This document shows positions 37,335-45,645 of a DNA stretch of 64,000 nucleotides, one piece after another. The stretch's first letter is position 1, and every line of letters starts with the position of its first letter. The notes beneath the pieces were generated by a model. That model was given only the letters and a program-made list of their open reading frames with translations. It searched no databases and was not told the DNA's origin. The stretch comes from Planctomycetaceae bacterium. Its GTDB lineage: Bacteria > Planctomycetota > Planctomycetia > Planctomycetales > Planctomycetaceae. The translations under genes and the position numbers were made by a program. The stretch covers positions 1 through 64,000 of the forward strand of contig JAGQQG010000015.1 of NCBI GenBank assembly GCA_020426325.1, written 5' to 3'.

Positions 37335-37946
37335 ATGGCAACCGAAGCAGTGCGAGGACGAGTCCCGACGCGAGGCTGGTGTCCGATCTCATTGGGCATG
37401 CTGCTGATCCTGGGGACCACGTCATGTGCACCCTCAGGCAGTACGGGAAGTGCAGCGATGAAAGCAGGGGATGTCGTTTTCAGCGGCGGACATGAGACTG
37501 ATCCGCAGGATCACGGACGCCCGGTCGTGCTCATCGCTCATGCGTTGGATGTGAAACCCGAGGTCTTTCGCCAGGCGTTCAGCGGCGTGAACCCCTCACG
37601 CACCGGCCCTCCCACTCCAAGCCGGGCTCGCGCCAACAAGAAGGTGCTGATGGATGCACTCGGCAAATACGGCGTCACCAACGACCGGCTCGACGAAGTG
37701 TCCGATTACTACCGGTACAACCCCCAGTCCGGAGAACTCTGGACACACACCCCAGCATCCGCGACCGCGATCATCCAGGACGGAAAAGTCACCGGTTTCA
37801 AAATCACAAACCCCGGCTCCGGCTATACCACACCACCCACCGTACGAGTCATCGGATACGACGGACTCAACGTGGAGGCCCAGATTGAATTCACAACCGA
37901 CCTGAAGTCAAACGGCCGGGTCAGTACACTGACGCTGAAAGACTGA
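37335..37946 (+). CDS. Possible lipoprotein with beta-strand repeat domain
   Basis: The N-terminus has a signal-like core ending in a Cys (LGMLLILGTTSCAPSG); the lipobox is weak, so lipid attachment is uncertain. A region of helices follows (KVLMDALGKYGVTNDRLDEV, then DYYRYNPQSGELW). The C-terminal strand pattern (GKVTGFKITNPGSGYTTPPT, then VEAQIEFTTDLKSNGRV) matches the short beta unit G-x-G-Y-x-x-x-P-x-V common in secreted repeat proteins. Function unknown. ATG 37335 is used; the frame opens to 37287. Confidence 0.6.
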   Translation: MATEAVRGRVPTRGWCPISLGMLLILGTTSCAPSGSTGSAAMKAGDVVFSGGHETDPQDHGRPVVLIAHALDVKPEVFRQAFSGVNPSRTGPPTPSRARANKKVLMDALGKYGVTNDRLDEVSDYYRYNPQSGELWTHTPASATAIIQDGKVTGFKITNPGSGYTTPPTVRVIGYDGLNVEAQIEFTTDLKSNGRVSTLTLKD

Positions 37947-38281
37947 AAGTCCACAGTGTTTGACCACGTTTCCCACATCTGTGGAGAGCGGAGCTAGGTA
38001 GTTGTTTGGTATTTTCACCGATGGTGATTTCAATGTGCGAAGTCAAGATTCACTTGGTCACCTCCAAGACTCTTCCCGGTTGACTGTGTCGTCTTGGCTG
38101 GCCCGATCCAGACAAGCGACCTGCCCCCTTTGATTTCTCCCACGAAATGGGAAGGCTACCGTGTGCGATCCGAGACTGGTTGCGAACCACAACCCGACAA
38201 TTGGTGTCAACGCTAGCGACACAGCAGTGTTCGCACAAAACTCCATGTCCTTCGATGGAGAACCGGCTCTCACCAACTAGA
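37947..38281. other. Gap without a recognised gene
   Basis: About 335 bp between the possible lipoprotein gene and the nuclease-like pseudogene. I see no believable coding frame or strong repeat, only short dyads such as CCACATCTGTGG near its left end. Confidence 0.5.
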
Positions 38282-39019
38282 ATGGCTGAAGTCATGCGCC
38301 AGTCGAAAGCCAAAACAGAGTCTGAATCCTTGTTCGAACAGTATCTTTGCGCGAACGGCTACGAGGATTGGAGCTACGAGCCGGAGGTAGGCCAACAGAG
38401 CAGACATCCCGATTATCTACTGCGCTACGCGGGTGGTGAATTGCTCTTCGAAGTGAAGGAACTTCGCTAAAAGAGGCCTCAACCAGATGGACTCATACCC
38501 ATCGATCCCTACCGATCTCTTCGTTCAAAAATCGACGAGGCACGTAAACAGTTTCAACAGCTCAAGCATCACTGTTGCGTTCTAGTGGTGAGCAACATCG
38601 ATGATTGGGAGGCTAGGCTTGATCCCGAAGTGGTTCTTGGGGCAATGCTGGGCGACCTTGGCTTCGCCATAGGCTTCGACCATGCGAGCGGGAGATTGGT
38701 TCCCGGTACCGAGCGGAACAAGTTCTTGGACGGTGGCAAAATGATCCGATACAAGACAGGCGATGCACAAAACACCACGATAAGTGCAATCGTAGTGTTG
38801 GAGAGATTCCGGATACCTGATCTTGCGTTTCAAAAGGTCGTGAATGAGGAAATCTTGCGTCGTGAGGAAGCAACACGTCAGACACTAAGCGATCGCGAGA
38901 GGCTTGACGTGCGTTTCGCCATGTACGGTAATCACTCTTTGCAGACTCGCGACGCGCCACGAGTCTGCGTCGTTGAAAACCCAGTTGCTCGCAGACGTTT
39001 TCCAGAAGATCTGTTCTGA
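38282..39019 (+). pseudogene. PD-(D/E)xK nuclease-like gene broken by one in-frame TAA
   Basis: Reading one frame from ATG 38282 gives RQSKAKTESESLFEQYL, then RHPDYLLRYAGGELLFEVKE, the D and E-x-K layout of the PD-(D/E)xK fold. A TAA follows at 38468-38470 (codon 63). The same frame then continues open through KRPQPDGLIPIDPYRSLRSK and into a typical-looking 3' part (DDWEARLDPEVVLGAMLGD ... VVLERFRIPDLAFQKVVNEE) up to 39019. One base change (for example CAA, AAA or GAA to TAA) would explain it. The second part could restart at GTG 38585. Either the gene is dead, or the stop is a sequencing error or is suppressed. No partner methylase is seen. Confidence 0.65.
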
Positions 39020-39436
39020 GGTGAGTTGGACGAACATTGGCGATTGTCTACCAATCTGGAACGAACGTTCGCTGGGCGCCTATTGACAGACATCGAGCGG
39101 GCGGAAGTGAAGTAGGTCATGTTCCGCATGACGTTCCTGGACACTCGCTTGTACGAGAAGAATGGGATCGAACATGCCCATCCGATTCGTCATGCACAGC
39201 ATGACCTACTCGGTTTGGCAGCGTGTTGAGTCCCGAAAGCGGTGCGTCCCTTGAAAGCGTGGGGACGGGTGGGACAGAAGCGGGCGACCGGTTGGCAGCA
39301 ATCAGTGTTGGTCGCGGGAGAAAGAGCAGCATCTGGTCACGTCGTTGCGACCAAGATGCTCAGCGGGGAGTCAGACCGTCGTATTCAGCTCATGGTGTCA
39401 AAACAAAGTGGTCTGCTAATCGCCCCCGGTTGCTCT
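39020..39436. other. Gap without a gene, holding one inverted repeat
   Basis: About 417 bp between the pseudogene and the end of the S41 protease gene. The only clear structure is the inverted repeat at 39111-39210. The small frames here lack credible starts and motifs. Confidence 0.5.
39111..39210. repeat. 23-bp inverted repeat
   Basis: Left arm AGTAGGTCATGTTCCGCATG plus ACG (39111-39133) and right arm CGTCATGCACAGCATGACCT plus ACT (39188-39210) are reverse complements apart from three central bases. A 54-nt spacer separates them. It lies just behind the pseudogene. Confidence 0.7.
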
Positions 39437-41149
39437 TTACAGGGAGAAGTTATTCACTCCCTGACGGTTCGAGGTGCTGCCGGCTCGGTTGGCCATGTCG
39501 GCGGGGCGTCCGTCGTCGGCCAGTCGAATCGCGGCGATGATGTCACCGTCCTGCTCTGGTGAAAACTCCAGTCCGGCGGTTGCAGCGGGAACGTTTACGT
39601 CGGGGATGACGCCTGCTCCGGCCATTTCGCGTCCGTTCGGGGAGTAGAACTTGGCGGTGGTCAACTTCAGGTCGCCTGATGCGGTCCGCAGTGGAAAGTG
39701 CGTCTGCACGGTCCCCTTGCCGTAAGACCGACGTCCGACGATCACGCCTCGGTTGTTCTCCTGAATGGCCGCTGCGAAGATCTCACTGGCGGAGGCACTG
39801 TTCTCGTCGATCAGCACGACCATTGGAATCTTCCAGGTGCGGTCAAAGGTGGCAACTTCCTGTGTGTTGTCCTCAGCGTTCCGCCCCTTGGTCGAGACGA
39901 TGGAACCGCTGGTGATGAACTTGTCCGAGATCGAGATGGCTTGCGTCAACAGTCCACCCGGGTTGCCTCGCAGGTCGAAGACGAGCGTCTTCATGCCGTC
40001 CTGGTAGAGCTTCCACAGAGCCGCGTCGAGGTCCTTAGTGGATGACTCGGAGAACTGCTTGAGGCGGATGTAGCCAACCTTACGGGACGGGTCGAGCATC
40101 TTCACACCGGTCACACTGCTGACGTACACGCTGCGGCGAGGCAGAGTGACGTTGCCGGTGCTTCCGTTACGATTCACGGTCAGATTCACGCTGGTGCCTT
40201 CCGGTCCGGTGATCATGTCAGCGGCCTGATTGAGGCTCATGCCTGCGATCGACTGGTTGTTGATCGCGGTGATGATGTCACCCTGTTGCAGCTTGGCTGA
40301 CTCAGCCGGTCCACCTTCGATCACACCGACAATGTGCATCCCTTGGTCGTGAGCCTTCAATTCGACGCCGATGCCGACGATCCGCTCTTCGAGTCCTGCA
40401 CTCGGTGCCTGTGCCGTTGCAGCAGGAACGAAGGAGGAGTACTTGTCGAGTGAGTCGATCGTGCCATTGATGAACTCAAGGGCGGTCGCTTCCATCGGGA
40501 TACCGAGTGAGCGGTTGAGGACACTTGCTGCATACTGCATGACGCCGAGGGCTTCCTTAGCACTACGAGCCGGCTGACGGCTGGCGAGTCCACTCAGTTC
40601 GCTTTGAGCCTGTTGAACGTTGGCCGAGTATCCGTTCGCCCGAACAGCTTGCAGGAAGGTCGGGTTCTGGATGGCACGTGCCAGCGAAGCCAGGGCTCGC
40701 TCGGTGCGCTGCTCATAGGAACTCGGACTGACGTGCCGCTGATCAATCATCTGCGACATCTCCATATACAGAGAGGTCAGCTGATTCATCGAGGTCGAAT
40801 GCAGGAATCCCAGCATCCGTGGATCGGTGTAGCGGTAGGTCAACTCGTCGTCGATGCTCGGCTCTGCATGGGAAGGAGCCGGGCTGACCGGTTGCTGCTG
40901 GTAGGGCGACTGGTTGAAGAGCTGGTCGCCGTAGTTCGGCACGCTGACCGGTGAAGTCGACGGGAACAACTCATTGCTGTTGATGGGGAGGTTCGGACGG
41001 AAATTCGTGTGGGTTGTCGGCTGGCCGGCTCCCGGACGAACGGCATAACGTTCCTGGGCTGACGCGAGCGTCGAGAGTGAGAGGAGCAGACTGCAGGCGA
41101 GTGCCCAGCGGCTGATCCAGGTCTTCAGTTTGGTGCGATGAGTCTTCAT
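39437..41149 (-). CDS. Exported C-terminal-processing protease, S41 family with PDZ domain
   Basis: A signal peptide (SRWALACSLLLSLSTLASAQE), then a low-complexity Pro/Gln/Thr part and a helical region. A PDZ domain follows (VGIGVELKAHDQ; IEGGPAESAKLQQGDIITAI). The S41 catalytic domain has GYIRLKQFSESS, LVFDLRGNPGGLL, the Ser in ENSASASEIFAAAI and the Lys in RRSYGKGTVQTHFPL (Ser-Lys dyad). It processes or degrades envelope proteins in the periplasm, as CtpA/Prc does. The N-terminal 100 residues are longer and less conserved than in CtpA. The csrA gene lies 100 bp upstream on the same strand. Confidence 0.93.
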   Translation of the reverse strand: MKTHRTKLKTWISRWALACSLLLSLSTLASAQERYAVRPGAGQPTTHTNFRPNLPINSNELFPSTSPVSVPNYGDQLFNQSPYQQQPVSPAPSHAEPSIDDELTYRYTDPRMLGFLHSTSMNQLTSLYMEMSQMIDQRHVSPSSYEQRTERALASLARAIQNPTFLQAVRANGYSANVQQAQSELSGLASRQPARSAKEALGVMQYAASVLNRSLGIPMEATALEFINGTIDSLDKYSSFVPAATAQAPSAGLEERIVGIGVELKAHDQGMHIVGVIEGGPAESAKLQQGDIITAINNQSIAGMSLNQAADMITGPEGTSVNLTVNRNGSTGNVTLPRRSVYVSSVTGVKMLDPSRKVGYIRLKQFSESSTKDLDAALWKLYQDGMKTLVFDLRGNPGGLLTQAISISDKFITSGSIVSTKGRNAEDNTQEVATFDRTWKIPMVVLIDENSASASEIFAAAIQENNRGVIVGRRSYGKGTVQTHFPLRTASGDLKLTTAKFYSPNGREMAGAGVIPDVNVPAATAGLEFSPEQDGDIIAAIRLADDGRPADMANRAGSTSNRQGVNNFSL

Positions 41150-41249
41150 CGATCGGAGTCCTTTCTTGGTGAGATGTCGCCGATCAGGTTTGGCGAGTCA
41201 CTCGGTCTTCAAGTGGTGAGAGACAAAATTGAGGTTTCAGGTTCAGGGA

Positions 41250-41477
41250 TCAGACAAGGGCAACTTCGTAGGTCATTGTCAGACTTGGGTCCGACTCAGA
41301 CTCGTCAGCGTCAACGGAATCACATTCCGTTGGGTTCAGCTCTCCCCGGCGAACTCGGACCGAATTCGGGGCTTCGATTCCGATTTTGACTTTGCCGCGG
41401 CCAGTTGCAATCACTTTGACAACAACGTTTCCACCGATGTGGATGGTTTCATTCTGCTTGCGAGTAAGGACGAGCAT
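41250..41477 (-). CDS. csrA: Carbon storage regulator CsrA with acidic C-terminal tail
   Basis: It starts MLVLTRKQNETIHIGGN and continues VVVKVIATGRGKVKIGIEAP, then SVRVRRGEL, a full CsrA core with the RNA-binding arginine (VRVRRGE). CsrA dimers bind GGA-containing mRNA leaders and adjust translation or stability. The tail after GEL is longer than usual and acidic (ECDSVDADESESDP), ending TMTYEVALV. ATG 41477 has AAGGAG at good spacing (ccaaaaggagattggaaATG); the frame opens further but without a better start. It is the more canonical of the two CsrA-type proteins here. Confidence 0.93.
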   Translation of the reverse strand: MLVLTRKQNETIHIGGNVVVKVIATGRGKVKIGIEAPNSVRVRRGELNPTECDSVDADESESDPSLTMTYEVALV

Positions 41478-42202
41478 TTCCAATCTCCTTTTGGTTGACT
41501 TCATGTGAGGCTCGAAAGTGTCGCATGACTTGGGTGTCATCTCGGTGACACCTCTTGTGATGTCAATCGTGCGACAGTTTCATACATATGCATGTGGCGT
41601 GCCGAATGCCAACAGTACCGATCAACACACGACGTAAATTTCATCATTGAAACACTTTGCACGTGTCAATGCGAATCTCAGAAAAATCCAGTTGTTAAAC
41701 TTTGCGGAGTAGCATTTACCAAGAACCTCGATCGACGCATTGTCAATACGACAATTCGACCAGCGTCGTGACATCCTGTTGACTACAGGCAGTTTCAGCC
41801 GGTCTAGTCATTTTGACTGACAACATGCCCCTGATCAGCAAGGTACGGGCGGTGATCGACTTTGGAGGTGCGTCTCCTGCAGATGATGGCAGAGTCATCC
41901 TCATCACCTGAGAAGACCTCAAAAGAGGTCTGCCAACTCATTGGTCGTCAGATATCACTGGAGAGTTGCAGTCACGTCTCGGGGGATGACCAGATGGATC
42001 TTGCCGATCGATGAGAGCTGGAACGTCAAAGCGAATGAGTGCGAATCATCGCAGTGTGTGTACGGCTTGAGTTGCGAATCAGAACTCGAGTCGGTTGAAC
42101 AATGTCTCAACTCTTTTCTGCAATCCTTTCGATGCGTCGAGTCCACTGATACACTGTCGGCTCCTCGCTGATAGTTACCCGCCCCGTAAGAGATTGCCCG
42201 CC
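41478..42202. other. Long non-coding gap between csrA and the DUF3311 gene
   Basis: About 725 bp with no convincing gene. It is more AT-rich in its first half than the genes around it and would hold the csrA promoter (leftward) and the DUF3311/symporter promoter (rightward). A short hairpin AGACCTC-AAAA-GAGGTCT lies at 41914-41931. An open frame of 76 codons at 41941-42171 lacks motif and start quality. Confidence 0.5.
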
Positions 42203-42433
42203 ATGAAATTCGTCGTCTGGGGACTCGTGCTCCTGCTGGTAGTGATTCACCAGGACCTCTGGAATTGGGACAACGACCGTCTCGTTCTGGGATTTCTTCC
42301 TGTCACTCTGGCCTTTCATGCCTGCATCTCCCTCGGAGCCGGCCTCGCCTGGTTCCTCGCAATCAACTTTGCCTGGCCGGAAGGACTTGACGATGACGCC
42401 GATGCTGCATCTCACAAAGGAGGTGCAGCATGA
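42203..42433 (+). CDS. DUF3311-family small membrane protein (symporter partner)
   Basis: 76 residues, two membrane helices: MKFVVWGLVLLLVVIHQDLW and GFLPVTLAFHACISLGAGLAW, with NWDNDRLVLG between them. This is the DUF3311 pattern, usually found directly before a sodium/solute symporter gene and presumed to help it. Its TGA overlaps the symporter ATG by 4 bases (ATGA), so translation is coupled. Confidence 0.88.
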   Translation: MKFVVWGLVLLLVVIHQDLWNWDNDRLVLGFLPVTLAFHACISLGAGLAWFLAINFAWPEGLDDDADAASHKGGAA

Positions 42434-44127
42434 GTCCAGGCATGATCAAAGTCGTCATCATCGGATGCTATTTGGCGTCGCTGCTCTTTCTAGGGGTCTT
42501 CTCTTCCCGACTGTTCAAGGGCACGAGTAAGGACTACCTGCTGGCCAGTCATTCGATTGGCCCATTTCTCCTGTTAATGTCGTTGTTTGGCACAACGATG
42601 ACCGGTTTTGCTCTTGTCGGCTCGACGGGTGAAGCATTCGTCGAGGGTGTGGGCGTGTATGGCATGCTTGCCTCTTCGAGCGGAATCATTCACTCGCTCT
42701 GCTTCTTTGTGCTGGGAATCCGACTGTATTCCTGGGGCAAGAAGTATGGTTACACCACTCAGGTCGGATTCTTCCGAGATCGCCTGGCCAGTGACAAGAT
42801 TGGACTCGTGCTGTTCCCGATTCTCGTTGGTTTAGTGGTGCCGTACCTGCTCGTCGGAGTCATCTCAGCAGGCAAGTCGATCGAGGGTGCGACGCGAGGT
42901 GATTTCCCCGGGCTGTCGGAGAACGGCGGCATTCCCCCCTGGCTGACGGAACTGGTGATCTGTCTGGTGGTGCTGGTCTATGTGTTCTTTGGCGGGATGA
43001 GAGGCACCGCATGGGCCAACACGTTCCAAACGCTGGTGTTCATGATCCTGGGAGTCGTGACGTTCTACATCATCGCGACCAGTCTGGCGGAGAATGCCGT
43101 AGCTGAGGGACGTGTGCAAATGGAGAACGGCGAAGTGCGGACCGAACCGCCGAGTGGATTCATGGATTCTCTCCACATTGTCAGCCGTGAGATTCCAAAG
43201 GCGAGACGGGTCCGGGCAGAAGTGACAGAGGCTGATCAGATCGAGACGGTGGAGGCTCCTCCGCAATTCCGGACACGGCATCGCCTCGACCCGTGGATGT
43301 TCTTTACCTACATGCTGATCCCCTTCTCGGTCGGCATGTTTCCCCACCTGTTTCAGCACTGGTTGACAGCTCGCAGTGCCTCTTCCTTCAAACTGGCGGT
43401 CGTGTGTCATCCAATCTTCATCATGATCGTGTGGGTGCCTTGCATCCTGATCGGCGTTTGGGCCACAACGGGACTGCTGACACTGCCGCCACCGTTTCTT
43501 GCCAATCAGAGCGAGAATGCAAACAAGGTGCTCGGCTTCATGGTCAAAGCCCTGTCGGGTGATGTGCTCGGCGGGTTTCTGCTCGCGGGCATCCTCGCAG
43601 CCATTATGTCGAGCCTCGACAGCCAGTTCTTGTGCATCGGCACGATGTTCACCAAGGACATCGTGGTGCACTATGGTGGAGAGGACCGATTCACTGACAA
43701 GCAGGTGATTCTCATTTCACGCTGTTTCATCATCGCGGTGGTGGTAGCAACATACGCATTGAGTCTGACGGAGATTGCCCAAACTCGAGTTTTCCAATTG
43801 GGTATCTGGTGCTTCAGCGGCTTCTCCAGTCTGTTTCCGTTAGCGTTCCTGGCGGTGTACTGGCGTGGACTGACGAAGTGGGGAGCTTACGCTGGCGTGC
43901 TGACAGCGGCCGGACTTTGGGTCTACCTCTTCCGGATGTCGAACTTCGGTGAACGCGAAAACTGGTCGCTCGACTTCACACTTGGTGATCAGACAATTCA
44001 CACCATGCCTGTGGCAGCCATGTTTCTTGCCTCACTCGTGGTCACAGTGGTCGTGTCGCTCACCACCCCTAAACCAGATGCCGAGACCCTGGACAAGTTC
44101 TTCCCGAAAAAGACCCACGGGGCGTAG
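42430..44127 (+). CDS. Sodium:solute symporter family transporter
   Basis: A polytopic LeuT-fold SSS transporter of 565 residues. Segments such as FKGTSKDYLLASHSIGPFLL, FGTTMTGFALVGSTGEAFVE and GILAAIMSSLDSQFLCIGTM (the Na2-site region with SSLDSQ) are characteristic. It imports an organic solute with Na+; substrate unknown. A loop of about 60 residues (residues 220-280) is longer and more charged than usual. The last codons and TAG lie inside a REP palindrome (44112-44139), giving the C-terminal residues THGA. Confidence 0.92.
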   Translation: MSPGMIKVVIIGCYLASLLFLGVFSSRLFKGTSKDYLLASHSIGPFLLLMSLFGTTMTGFALVGSTGEAFVEGVGVYGMLASSSGIIHSLCFFVLGIRLYSWGKKYGYTTQVGFFRDRLASDKIGLVLFPILVGLVVPYLLVGVISAGKSIEGATRGDFPGLSENGGIPPWLTELVICLVVLVYVFFGGMRGTAWANTFQTLVFMILGVVTFYIIATSLAENAVAEGRVQMENGEVRTEPPSGFMDSLHIVSREIPKARRVRAEVTEADQIETVEAPPQFRTRHRLDPWMFFTYMLIPFSVGMFPHLFQHWLTARSASSFKLAVVCHPIFIMIVWVPCILIGVWATTGLLTLPPPFLANQSENANKVLGFMVKALSGDVLGGFLLAGILAAIMSSLDSQFLCIGTMFTKDIVVHYGGEDRFTDKQVILISRCFIIAVVVATYALSLTEIAQTRVFQLGIWCFSGFSSLFPLAFLAVYWRGLTKWGAYAGVLTAAGLWVYLFRMSNFGERENWSLDFTLGDQTIHTMPVAAMFLASLVVTVVVSLTTPKPDAETLDKFFPKKTHGA

Positions 44128-44179
44128 CCCGTGGGCTTTCGAGACGTGATCAAAGCCCACGGGCTACGCCCCGTGGGTC
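44112..44179. repeat. Perfect 28-bp inverted pair of REP palindromes
   Basis: Arm 1 (44112-44139, GACCCACGGGGCGTAGCCCG plus TGGGCTTT) and arm 2 (44152-44179) are exact reverse complements with a 12-nt spacer. Each arm is itself a hairpin (CCCACGGG ... CCCGTGGG). It contains the symporter stop codon and ends 19 bp before the transposase ATG. Confidence 0.95.
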
Positions 44180-44198
44180 AATCGATGGAGTCAGCGCC

Positions 44199-44750
44199 AT
44201 GTCTCCACCAAACACACCCACCAGCTGGCGATGGTTTCATGTCATCCTCGGCACTTACGGCTCGTGGCTTCCCGGTGATCCCCGCGGGTTTCGAACTCGG
44301 CATCACCGAGATCATGTCGATGGCGACTACAAGAACCCGCCACCGACCGGTCTCTATGACGGACTCAACGGAGCAAGTCATTCCAGTTTGAAGTCATCTC
44401 CTGTCGTTCTCACTTGGGACCAGCGTGTGATCGTCGGCAATGCGCTCCGATGTCGGCTTGAAGAACTCAAATCGACCGTCGCCTGCTTAGCGATCAGTCG
44501 ACAACATGCTCATCTACTTGCCAAACTTCCACCGCAACAGGTCAGAGACACCGTCGGAAATGCGAAGAAGACGGCATGGTTCAAAATGCGCGAAGCGGGA
44601 TTCCCGCAGAAGCTTTGGGCCAAGCGAGCAAAATGTGATCCCATGAATGACCGCCGTCATCAACTCAACGTCTATCACTACATCCTGCGCCACGAGCGGG
44701 AGGGTGCATATGTGTGGAGGTATGTGGATGTGTACGGTGATCGGGCCTGA
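44199..44750 (+). CDS. REP-associated tyrosine transposase (RAYT, IS200-like Y1)
   Basis: 183 residues. It starts with the aromatic strand pattern SWRWFHVILGTYGSWLPGD; the HUH metal motif is in LAISRQHAHLLAKL (HAH at residues about 103-105). The helix with the catalytic tyrosine is VYHYILRHEREGAYVW. RAYTs are thought to cut and move REP palindromes as single-stranded DNA. The gene is bracketed by matching palindromes: an inverted pair upstream and a single copy that overlaps its own TGA. All conserved parts look intact, so it may be active. Confidence 0.88.
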   Translation: MSPPNTPTSWRWFHVILGTYGSWLPGDPRGFRTRHHRDHVDGDYKNPPPTGLYDGLNGASHSSLKSSPVVLTWDQRVIVGNALRCRLEELKSTVACLAISRQHAHLLAKLPPQQVRDTVGNAKKTAWFKMREAGFPQKLWAKRAKCDPMNDRRHQLNVYHYILRHEREGAYVWRYVDVYGDRA

Positions 44751-44776
44751 CCCACGGGGCATAGCCCGTGGGCTTT
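44749..44776 (+). repeat. REP palindrome, downstream copy
   Basis: 28 bp, direct copy of the left arm of 44112-44139 with one change (GGCGTAG to GGCATAG). It overlaps the last two bases of the transposase stop codon and ends 7 bp before the haemoglobin gene's stop. Confidence 0.95.
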
Positions 44777-44783
44777 AGGGAGT

Positions 44784-45155
44784 TCAAATCTCGACGATTT
44801 CTACCTTCAGACTCTCAATGAAGGCGGTGACCTCCGCACGTTCGATCGAGGGGACCGCGAAGGAGTCGAGGGTTGCGTTCACGTGACCGAGAAAGATTGT
44901 CCAATCGGATTGGCTGATGCGCATCCCCTCGTGGCAGAGTTTCATGTTTCGACCGCGATAGTAGACAGGGCCACCGGCCACCGAGCAGAGAAAGTCGATC
45001 AGCAGTTGTTTCTCGCGGGCGATCCCGTCGCTGCCACGATGCGCCCAAAAGCGCCCGAGTTGTTCATCCGTCTGCAGACGGGGCAATAGATTCTCTGCAA
45101 CCGCAGAAATCGCATCGTAGCCACCGAGTCGCTCGTAGAGTGTCTTCTCATTCAT
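44784..45155 (-). CDS. Truncated haemoglobin, group I type
   Basis: 123 residues with the start TLYERLGGYDAISAV typical of group I truncated globins. The proximal-histidine region GPVYYRGRNMKLCHEGMRIS and the two-over-two helix pattern are there. It binds oxygen or NO; its role is often NO detoxification or oxygen sensing. Cytoplasmic. No partner reductase is adjacent. Confidence 0.93.
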   Translation of the reverse strand: MNEKTLYERLGGYDAISAVAENLLPRLQTDEQLGRFWAHRGSDGIAREKQLLIDFLCSVAGGPVYYRGRNMKLCHEGMRISQSDWTIFLGHVNATLDSFAVPSIERAEVTAFIESLKVEIVEI

Positions 45156-45213
45156 TTCGTGTCACCAATCTGTTGATTTGGTTGATGGTCGAACATACGA
45201 CAAAGGGCTTTTC

Positions 45214-45645
45214 TCATGATGGCGCAGGGAGGCGGAGCCGCATGACCTCGAACCCGGTCTGGTCATGGGTCTTCACATTGATGAGTTCAAAACCCTGCTT
45301 GGCATAGAAACCGCGGCCGATTTGATTGTTGGTGAAGACCTCGACTTGCAGTTCGCCTCGCAACTTCCTTGCTTTCTCAATCAAGGCATGTCCTATCCCG
45401 GAGCGGTGGTGGTCGGGATGCACGAAGAGCGCACCGACCTCGTTCCCCATCAGCGCGACAAAGCCCACCACACAATCGTCCATTTCGGCGACCCATGTTT
45501 CCGTATTAGGGAGATACAGATTCGGGATGTTCACTCGCTCCTGATCCAGAAACTCTGGAGAGAGAAACGGATGTGCGACAGCCGATGCAGCTTCCCACGT
45601 GTCGAGCAGGTCCTCGAGATCGGGGTCTGTATAGGGGCGAATCAC
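45214..45645 (-). CDS. GNAT-family N-acetyltransferase
   Basis: 143 residues with the acetyl-CoA loop HPDHHRSGIGHALIEKARK (R-x-x-G-x-G/A) after ALFVHP, and the later GRGFYAKQGFELINV. The start MIRPYTDPDLEDLLDTWEA is typical of the YjaB-like branch. The substrate amine is unknown. It starts with GTG immediately after the sulfatase TGA (no gap), so translation is probably coupled. Confidence 0.92.
   Translation of the reverse strand: MIRPYTDPDLEDLLDTWEAASAVAHPFLSPEFLDQERVNIPNLYLPNTETWVAEMDDCVVGFVALMGNEVGALFVHPDHHRSGIGHALIEKARKLRGELQVEVFTNNQIGRGFYAKQGFELINVKTHDQTGFEVMRLRLPAPS

Noticed and set aside
41941-42171. 76-codon frame in the csrA/DUF3311 gap
   Set aside because: No ribosome-binding site, no motif, unusual composition; probably chance.
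42865-43671. 268-codon frame opposite the symporter
   Set aside because: A His/Asp/Gln-rich antisense product of hydrophobic codons, a typical shadow of membrane-protein genes.
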